A stretch of 5,178 bases of DNA, from NCBI GenBank assembly GCA_950071875.1, contig CATMNW010000207.1, positions 1-5,178 on the forward strand, written 5' to 3'. The notes beneath the pieces were generated by a model. That model was not told where the DNA came from. It saw only the letters and a program-made list of their open reading frames with translations, and made no database searches. Both the position numbers and the translations under genes were made by a program. This stretch comes from an uncultured Erythrobacteraceae bacterium (GTDB lineage: Bacteria > Pseudomonadota > Alphaproteobacteria > Sphingomonadales > Sphingomonadaceae). Numbering within the stretch: the first letter of the stretch is position 1; the number at the start of each line of letters is the position of its first letter. Below are positions 1 to 4,358 of the stretch, piece by piece.

Positions 1-424
1 CCAGTGGCAAACCGCTTTCCTCAAGCAGGCGGCGCATGGCCGGATGCGCGGGCATTCTCAGCGCGAGCGTGCCCAAACCTGCCGTCACGGCCTCGGCCAG
101 TCCGGCTTCCGCACGACGCGGGAGGACGAGCGTTAGCGGACCGGGCCAATATTTGGCAGCAAGCTTTTCCGCTTCGGGAGAGAACTCCGCAAGCTGTCGC
201 GCCTGATCGAGCGAAGCGACATGCACGATCAGCGGGTTGAAGCTTGGCCTGCCCTTCGCCTCGTAGATGCGCGCTACGGCCGCGTCGCTGTCAGCTCTGG
301 CAGCAAGCCCGTAGACCGTCTCGGTCGGCACGGCCACGAGCCCGCCATCGCGCAGGATTCCCGCGGCGCGTGAAATGCCGCCTTCCCGCTCGTAGAACGT
401 TTCCGTAACGTATTTGCCGCTCAT
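1..424 (-). CDS. tsaC: L-threonylcarbamoyladenylate synthase (TsaC/Sua5 family), 5' part, runs off the left edge
   Basis: This enzyme condenses threonine, bicarbonate and ATP into threonylcarbamoyl-AMP, the donor for the t6A37 modification of ANN-decoding tRNAs, in the cytoplasm. The first 141 codons are visible, reading MSGKYVTETFYEREGG at the N-terminus. YrdC-domain hallmarks occur in order: GGLVAVPTETVYGLAA (about residues 27-42), the nucleotide/threonine-binding KGRPSFNPLIVHV (57-69), WPGPLTLVLP (93-102) and ALRMPAHP (121-128). The ATG at 424 is the first Met; the signature motif follows at a normal distance. The gene is cut by the window edge, so it cannot be decided whether it is the short TsaC form (about 190 residues) or the Sua5 form with a C-terminal extension (about 320), which is common in alphaproteobacteria. 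The symbol is therefore a functional choice. It is divergent from the acyl-CoA dehydrogenase gene, and its likely -10 box ends only 8 nt before the ATG. Confidence 0.95.
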   Translation of the reverse strand, partial: MSGKYVTETFYEREGGISRAAGILRDGGLVAVPTETVYGLAARADSDAAVARIYEAKGRPSFNPLIVHVASLDQARQLAEFSPEAEKLAAKYWPGPLTLVLPRRAEAGLAEAVTAGLGTLALRMPAHPAMRRLLEESGLPL

Positions 425-440
425 GCCTGCGCGCTATATC
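414..440 (+). promoter_or_regulatory. Candidate promoter of the acyl-CoA dehydrogenase gene
   Basis: TTGCCG (414-419) and TATATC (435-440) are spaced by 15 bp. Transcription would start near 446-448, leaving a leader of about 27 nt that contains the purine-rich ribosome site at 459-467. The box lies inside the longest possible reading frame of the dehydrogenase (TTG 414 or ATG 423), which argues that those upstream codons are not the start. The -10 is good; the -35 and spacing are weak. Confidence 0.4.
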
Positions 441-459
441 TGGGTGCACACAAAGCCAA
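433..459 (-). promoter_or_regulatory. Candidate sigma70-type promoter of the tsaC-family gene
   Basis: On the minus strand, TTGGCT (459-454) is followed after 15 bp by TATAGC (438-433). Only 8 nt separate the -10-like box from the ATG at 424, so transcription would begin at or within a base or two of the start codon, giving a leaderless or nearly leaderless mRNA. The spacer is short and the -35 match partial. The -10 shares four bases with the opposite-strand -10. Confidence 0.4.
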
Positions 460-467
460 GAGGAAAG
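459..467 (+). promoter_or_regulatory. Ribosome binding site that fixes the dehydrogenase start at GTG 474
   Basis: The purine stretch AGAGGAAAG contains a good Shine-Dalgarno core (AGAGGA, 459-464) ending 9 nt before GTG 474. Neither the in-frame ATG at 423 nor TTG at 414 has a comparable site, and both overlap the divergent gene and the predicted promoter. The resulting N-terminus, MTYTPATQDQ, resembles the usual beginning of this family. Confidence 0.7.
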
Positions 468-473
468 CCCCAC

Positions 474-2213
474 GTGACCTATACGCCTGCCACCCAAGAC
501 CAGCTGCTCGCCATCCGCGTGAACGCCGGGATCGATGATCTGGCGAAAGCAGAGAAATTTGCTGCCGCCGAGCCCGACATGGTCGAAGCCATCGTCAGCG
601 GGATCGGTGAATTCGCTGCCGGGGAATGGGCGCCGCTGAACCGTATCGGCGATCTGGAAGGGGCGAAGCTTGAAAACGGCGTAGTCCGCCTGCCTGACGG
701 GTTCGAAGAAGCGTATCACCATTACGTCGAGCAGGGGTGGAACGCCATTTCAGGTCCCGCGGAGTTCGGCGGGCAAGGCCTGCCCTTCACCCTGTCGTGC
801 AACGTGCTCGAAAACCTCGGCACCGCTAACATGGCCTTCAACCTGCTCCCGATGCTGAGCGTGGGCGCGATCGAATCGCTTGAACATCACGGCTCGAAGG
901 AATTGCAGGAGAAATACCTGCCCAAGCTGGTCAGCGGCGAATGGTCGGGGACGATGAACCTTACCGAACCGCAGGCCGGATCGGATGTCGGAGCGCTGCG
1001 TACGACCGCGCATCTCATCGAAGAGGGCGAACATGCGGGCAAATACCGCATCAAGGGTCAGAAGATCTATATCACCTGGGGCGAGCACGAGCTGGCCAAG
1101 AACATCATCCATCTCGTCCTCGCGCGATTGCCGGATGCGCCCGAAGGCAGCCGCGGCATCTCGCTCTTCATCGTGCCCAAGTACCATGTGAAGGACGACG
1201 GGACGCCCGGTACACGCAACGACCTGCGCTGTGTCAGTATCGAGCACAAGCTTGGCATCAACGCATCGCCGACCTGTGTGATGAGCTACGGCGACAATGA
1301 CGAATGCGTTGGCGAACTGGTCGGCGCGGAGAACCGCGGGCTGATGGCCATGTTCACGATGATGAACAATGCGCGCATCAATGTCGGCAACCAGGGCGTC
1401 CAGATCGGCGAACGCGCGACGCAGCAGGCGATGGACTATGCGAAGGAACGCATTCAGTCGGCGCGCGCCGGTTCGCCCGACAAATCACCGGTGGCGATCC
1501 TCGAACACCCCGACGTGCGCCGTATGTTGCTGCGTATGAAAGCGCTGACCGAAGGAGCGCGCGCACTTCTCTACTATGCCGCCGGACAAGTGGATCGCGG
1601 CACGCTCGGCGATCCGGCGGCCAAAGCGCGGGGCGAGGTCCTCACCCCGCTGATCAAGGCCTGGGGTACCGATATCGGCATCGAGGTCGCCAGCCTCGGT
1701 GTGCAGATCCATGGCGGGATGGGCTTCGTCGAAGAAACCGGCGCGGCACAGCACTGGCGCGATTCACGTATCGCTCCGATCTACGAAGGGACCAATGGCA
1801 TCCAGGCTGCCGATCTCGTCACCCGCAAGCTCGGGATGGATGGCGGCCGTGCGTTGTCGACGCTGATCGGCGACATTGCCTCCGCAGCAAAGGGCGAGCC
1901 TGCGCTTGCCGCGCTTGCCGCAGATCTGGAAGCGGTGGCAAACTGGATGCGTGAAGAGGCAAGTCTGGACGACCGGCTCGCCGGATCGGTGCCGTTCTGC
2001 ACAATGTTCGCAGTCGCGGTGGCCGCCTGGCAGCTGATGCGGCAGGTCGATGCTATCGAGGCCGGGGAAATGCCCGCGCTTGCCGCCACGAAGGCTGCGA
2101 GCACGCGCTTCTTCCTCGACCGGATCGTCCCGGAAGCATCGGGCCTGAAAACGGCAGCGATGGCTGGCGCCGAAGGACTTTACGCGCTTTCTGCCGACCA
2201 GCTGGTCGGTTGA
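474..2213 (+). CDS. Acyl-CoA dehydrogenase, long DmdC-like family with extra C-terminal domain
   Basis: This is an FAD-dependent enzyme that introduces an alpha-beta double bond into an acyl-CoA and passes electrons to an electron-transfer flavoprotein; it is cytoplasmic. With the GTG start it has 579 residues, the size of the roughly 600-residue family that includes 3-methylmercaptopropionyl-CoA dehydrogenase (DmdC), rather than the 380-residue classical enzymes. Domain order: short N-terminal segment and helical N domain (about 1-155); beta middle domain with the flavin-contact motif GTMNLTEPQAGSD (159-171); helical C domain (about 280-450) with GVQIHGGMGFVEETG (409-423) and HWRDSRIAPIYEGTNGIQ (427-444); then an acetyl-CoA-dehydrogenase-like C-terminal extension (about 465-575). 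E438 in IYEGT is the expected catalytic base. No key residue is missing. The substrate cannot be read from sequence: DmdC-like paralogs are widespread, and no other DMSP gene is visible here, so fatty-acid or branched acyl-CoA oxidation is equally possible. It ends one base from the convergent dehydrogenase gene. Confidence 0.95.
   Translation: MTYTPATQDQLLAIRVNAGIDDLAKAEKFAAAEPDMVEAIVSGIGEFAAGEWAPLNRIGDLEGAKLENGVVRLPDGFEEAYHHYVEQGWNAISGPAEFGGQGLPFTLSCNVLENLGTANMAFNLLPMLSVGAIESLEHHGSKELQEKYLPKLVSGEWSGTMNLTEPQAGSDVGALRTTAHLIEEGEHAGKYRIKGQKIYITWGEHELAKNIIHLVLARLPDAPEGSRGISLFIVPKYHVKDDGTPGTRNDLRCVSIEHKLGINASPTCVMSYGDNDECVGELVGAENRGLMAMFTMMNNARINVGNQGVQIGERATQQAMDYAKERIQSARAGSPDKSPVAILEHPDVRRMLLRMKALTEGARALLYYAAGQVDRGTLGDPAAKARGEVLTPLIKAWGTDIGIEVASLGVQIHGGMGFVEETGAAQHWRDSRIAPIYEGTNGIQAADLVTRKLGMDGGRALSTLIGDIASAAKGEPALAALAADLEAVANWMREEASLDDRLAGSVPFCTMFAVAVAAWQLMRQVDAIEAGEMPALAATKAASTRFFLDRIVPEASGLKTAAMAGAEGLYALSADQLVG
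2194..2209. repeat. Perfect 16-bp palindrome at the convergent gene junction; possible bidirectional terminator
   Basis: CCGACCAGCTGGTCGG equals its own reverse complement. In RNA it would form a 6-bp GC-rich stem with an AGCT loop on either strand. It encodes part of the last residues (ADQLVG) of the acyl-CoA dehydrogenase and lies 5 nt beyond the stop codon of the minus-strand PQQ dehydrogenase. No U-tract follows on either side, so it is not a canonical intrinsic terminator. The palindrome is certain; its role is inferred from position. Confidence 0.5.
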
Positions 2214-2214
2214 T

Positions 2215-3675
2215 CTAGTCCGCGGTTACGCGCCGCGCGAAATCGTCTTCGCCGAAGCTTGCTTCGATCCCGCGCAGCTCGCGCTGGGCGGGAAGACGCT
2301 CGCCGCTCATGCGCTCGACACCAGCTTGGGCTGCCGCACCCGGCGCAAAGACCCTCCAGATGATGCCGGCGGTATCGTCGGAAACCAGCAGGGATCCGTC
2401 GCCTGCCCATTCAACCCACGTCGGGCGGCCGCGCGTCGTGCCATCCTCTTTCAGGAAGCCGGTGAGCACAGGCACCGGCTTGCCGGTCGGGTTGCCCCGT
2501 TCGTCGAAAGCCACATAGACGACATCATATCCCGACGGCGGCTTCCGGTTCCATGAACCGTGCTGTGCGATGAAAGCGCCGCTGGCGAAGTTTTCGCCCA
2601 TCTTCGCGCCTTCCTGGCTGAACACGAGGCCCAGCGCAGCGACATGCGGACCAAGCGCATATTCGGGAGTGCGAACGTAATTGATGTATTGCGGGATCGG
2701 GTACTTCACGCGGCGATCGAAGTTGTCGCCATAATAAACCCAGGGCCAGCCGTATTGCGATCCCACTGGTACGTTCGTTAGGTAATCGGGGACGAGGTCG
2801 GAGCCGAGCATGTCTCGCTCGTTCACGGTCGTCCACAGCTCGCCCGACCAGGGGCTGAATGCGAGGCCGTTCGGATTACGAAGACCCGCACCGTAAACGC
2901 GTTGGCGACCTGTCTCGAGGTTGATTTCCCAGATGAGAGCCCGGCCCTCCTCTATCTCCATCCCGTCTTCGCCGATGTTCGATTTCGAGCCCACGGCGGC
3001 ATACAGACGATCGCCTTCGGGATGCAGTTCGAGGTTACGCATCCAGTGCCCCGTTCCTTCCGCAAGGTCGGCGATCTTTCGGCCCTCGCCTAAAAGTTCG
3101 GTAGCGCCGAGCTCGTAGTCGAATGCCAGCACTTCGTCGTGATTGGCGACATAAAGGGTGCCATCACCCCATGCCAGTCCCGAGGGAGAGTCGAGATCGT
3201 CGCGCAGCACGAGTCGCGTCTCGGCCGATCCGTCACCGTCGGCATCGCGCAGCAAGACCAGCTGGTTTGCGCTTTCGCCGCCGGCACCGGCCTTGTCGAA
3301 CAGGAAGCTTGCTACGAGATCGCGAAGCCAGTTGCTTTCTCCGCCACCGATCTTGGGCGACCGCGTGAGCGAGACGAGGATATCCCCGTTCGGAAGCGCC
3401 TGCAGGGTGCGTGGATGGTCCAGGCCGTCAGCAAAGCGAGTGACCGCTAGGCCTTCTGCTGCCACGGGTACTTCATCCTTTGCCCAACCGACGGGCTCGG
3501 CAATTGCGACTGTCGGAAAACTTTCCGCTTCAGGTTCATCCAGCGTCGGATCGGTACCCACCGTACTGGCGAAATCGACATCGGCCGTGTCACCACGCGT
3601 GAAGAAGTAGCCTGCGATGCCGAGGACAAGCAGGAGGACGATGAGCGCGATGCCCAGTTTCTTGAGGATACCCAT
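2215..3675 (-). CDS. Membrane-anchored PQQ-dependent sugar (glucose/sorbosone-type) dehydrogenase
   Basis: This is a six-bladed beta-propeller quinoprotein that would oxidise a sugar, aldose or alcohol in the periplasm and hand electrons to the respiratory chain. With ATG 3675 it has 486 residues. The N-terminus KKLGIALIVLLLVLGIAGYFF (a Lys pair, then a hydrophobic stretch at about 8-25) is an uncleaved-looking membrane anchor or signal. The propeller begins near AVTRFADGLDHPRTL (78-91). A calcium-loop-like DADGDGSAE (144-152) follows. GTGHWMRNLELHPEGDRLY (208-226) carries the probable catalytic His210. LRNPNGLAF (265-273) matches the Arg-Asn pair (R266, N267) that contacts PQQ in soluble glucose dehydrogenase. 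QHGSWNR (371-377) and SLLVSDDTAGIIWRV (428-442) complete the family pattern. An in-frame GTG at 3684 falls within the predicted -10 box and is less likely. The true substrate is unknown; sorbosone-family names are often given by homology only. No PQQ synthesis gene is in view. Confidence 0.92.
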   Translation of the reverse strand: MGILKKLGIALIVLLLVLGIAGYFFTRGDTADVDFASTVGTDPTLDEPEAESFPTVAIAEPVGWAKDEVPVAAEGLAVTRFADGLDHPRTLQALPNGDILVSLTRSPKIGGGESNWLRDLVASFLFDKAGAGGESANQLVLLRDADGDGSAETRLVLRDDLDSPSGLAWGDGTLYVANHDEVLAFDYELGATELLGEGRKIADLAEGTGHWMRNLELHPEGDRLYAAVGSKSNIGEDGMEIEEGRALIWEINLETGRQRVYGAGLRNPNGLAFSPWSGELWTTVNERDMLGSDLVPDYLTNVPVGSQYGWPWVYYGDNFDRRVKYPIPQYINYVRTPEYALGPHVAALGLVFSQEGAKMGENFASGAFIAQHGSWNRKPPSGYDVVYVAFDERGNPTGKPVPVLTGFLKEDGTTRGRPTWVEWAGDGSLLVSDDTAGIIWRVFAPGAAAQAGVERMSGERLPAQRELRGIEASFGEDDFARRVTAD

Positions 3676-3683
3676 GGGCTGCA

Positions 3684-3712
3684 CGGATAAGCGAGCAGGG
3701 GCTGCGGGGCAA
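3684..3712 (-). promoter_or_regulatory. Candidate promoter of the PQQ dehydrogenase gene
   Basis: On the minus strand, TTGCCC (3712-3707) and TATCCG (3689-3684) are separated by 17 bp. The -10-like box ends 8 nt before the ATG at 3675, the same distance as for the tsaC-family gene, again suggesting a leaderless transcript. No Shine-Dalgarno sequence is visible before this ATG, which fits. Both hexamers match the consensus only partly. Confidence 0.35.
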
Positions 3713-3718
3713 TGGGGC

Positions 3719-3746
3719 TTGCGAGCTTCGCGGCGCGCGCTACATC
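3719..3746 (+). promoter_or_regulatory. Candidate promoter of msrC
   Basis: TTGCGA (3719-3724) and TACATC (3741-3746) are separated by 16 bp. Only 6 nt lie between the -10-like box and the ATG at 3753, and no Shine-Dalgarno sequence precedes that ATG. This would give a leaderless message. The -10 match is weak (three of six bases), so the call rests mainly on position and on the parallel with the divergent gene. Confidence 0.3.
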
Positions 3747-3752
3747 GCGGCG

Positions 3753-4235
3753 ATGTTCGATTTCCGACCCGATCCCGATACGCCCAAGCCCGAAGCCTAT
3801 CGGCAGCTGGTTGATGCCGCCGAAGCCTTGACCAGCGGAGAGCCCGATGCGGTCGCCAACATGGCCAATGTCGCGGCGCTCCTGTGGGATTTCCTGCCCG
3901 ATCTGAACTGGGCGGGTTTCTATCGGGTTGTCGAAGGCGAGCTTGTTCTTGGCCCCTTCATGGGGCGTCCGGCGTGTATCCGTATTCCGATAGGGCAAGG
4001 CGTTTGCGGGAAGGCAGCGGGCGATGCGCAAACCCAACTGGTCGAGGATGTTCATTCCTTCCCCGGCCATATAGCCTGTGATTCAGTGACCAATTCCGAG
4101 CTGGTTGTTCCGGTTCGGCGTAATGGTGAGGTCGTAGCTGTCATTGATCTCGACAGTCCGTCCCGCGCCCGGTTCGATCCGGACGATGCTGCGGGCATCG
4201 AAGCCTTGTCTGCAGCTATCGCTGACAGGATCTGA
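3753..4235 (+). CDS. msrC: Free methionine-(R)-sulfoxide reductase (GAF-domain fRMsr)
   Basis: This enzyme reduces free L-methionine-(R)-sulfoxide back to methionine with thioredoxin as electron donor; it is a cytoplasmic oxidative-damage repair protein. The 160-residue product is a single GAF domain of the usual family length. The three redox cysteines are present at C75 (GRPACIRIPIG), C85 (GVCGKAAG) and C109 (FPGHIACDS). Their spacing of 10 and 24 residues equals that of C84, C94 and C118 in the E. coli enzyme (MsrC, formerly YebR). Acidic residues E116 (SELVVPV) and D132/D134 (VIDLDS) lie in the substrate pocket region of the family. The signature LVEDVHSFPGHIACDS (96-111) separates it from signalling GAF domains. 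ATG 3753 is the first start in the frame that leaves a normal N-terminus; it lacks a Shine-Dalgarno sequence. The gene is divergent from the PQQ dehydrogenase and probably transcribed alone. Confidence 0.95.
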   Translation: MFDFRPDPDTPKPEAYRQLVDAAEALTSGEPDAVANMANVAALLWDFLPDLNWAGFYRVVEGELVLGPFMGRPACIRIPIGQGVCGKAAGDAQTQLVEDVHSFPGHIACDSVTNSELVVPVRRNGEVVAVIDLDSPSRARFDPDDAAGIEALSAAIADRI

Positions 4236-4242
4236 GCCTGTC
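4224..4242 (+). terminator. Small hairpin around the msrC stop codon, weak terminator candidate
   Basis: GACAGG (4224-4229) pairs with CCTGTC (4237-4242), placing the TGA stop (4233-4235) in a 7-nt loop. The stem is 6 bp and no T-run follows, so intrinsic termination is doubtful. The remaining 3' region shows a CGATC/GATCG pair around 4266-4285 whose T-run lies in the loop, which also does not make a good terminator. Confidence 0.2.
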
Positions 4243-4295
4243 TGCCCCATAGCGGTACAGCGAGCCGATCGTTTTTGCGGATCGCGGAGTGAATG

Positions 4296-4311
4296 CTAAC
4301 GCACGGTTAAC
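4296..4311 (+). promoter_or_regulatory. CtrA-like binding site (CTAA-N7-TTAAC)
   Basis: CTAA (4296-4299), seven bases, then TTAAC (4307-4311) differs at one base from the full CtrA site TTAA-N7-TTAAC known from Caulobacter. The same stretch can be read as a direct repeat of TAACGC (4297-4302 and 4308-4313) with an 11-bp step, about one helical turn. It lies 47 bp before the ATG of the glycine-zipper gene, where a response regulator could act on the promoter. No convincing sigma70 hexamers were found beside it. CtrA is conserved in most alphaproteobacteria, but its binding here is inference. Confidence 0.35.
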
Positions 4312-4343
4312 GCCCGCGCCCGGCGGCACGCCGAGTCGCCTCT

Positions 4344-4350
4344 GAAGGAG
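4344..4350 (+). promoter_or_regulatory. Shine-Dalgarno site of the glycine-zipper gene
   Basis: GAAGGAG ends 8 nt before ATG 4359 and is the strongest ribosome site in the window. It supports that start, which opens directly into a signal peptide. Just upstream, CGGCG-GCA-CGCCG (4321-4333) could fold into a 5-bp GC hairpin in the leader without covering the site. Confidence 0.8.
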
Positions 4351-4358
4351 CACGCGCC

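Noticed and set aside
414..473. N-terminal extension of the acyl-CoA dehydrogenase from TTG 414 or ATG 423
   Set aside because: It would overlap the divergent gene's start and the predicted promoter, lacks a ribosome site, and adds a non-family sequence. GTG 474 has a good site and a family-like N-terminus.
471..476. CACGTG palindrome overlapping the GTG start
   Set aside because: A six-base palindrome is expected by chance in GC-rich DNA, and no second half-site or repeat accompanies it.
750..1247. Minus-strand open frame opposite the acyl-CoA dehydrogenase gene
   Set aside because: Antisense open frames are common in GC-rich genes. No domain, ribosome site or promoter supports it.
1304..1954. 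Long plus-strand open frame in another phase inside the acyl-CoA dehydrogenase gene
   Set aside because: It is Arg/Gly/His-rich, as expected from out-of-phase GC-rich codons, has no family motif, and lies wholly within a well-supported gene.
3447..4070. Minus-strand open frame of about 207 codons spanning the msrC gene, the 77-bp gap and the start of the PQQ dehydrogenase
   Set aside because: Both ends lie opposite or out of phase with two well-supported genes, and the protein has no recognisable motif.
474..4235. A sulfur-metabolism cluster linking the DmdC-like enzyme with MsrC
   Set aside because: The two genes are separated by an oppositely oriented PQQ dehydrogenase, have separate promoters, and act on unrelated substrates.
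4266..4285. Intrinsic terminator with a T-run downstream of msrC
   Set aside because: The CGATC/GATCG stem is only 5 bp and the T-run lies in the loop rather than after the stem, on either strand.
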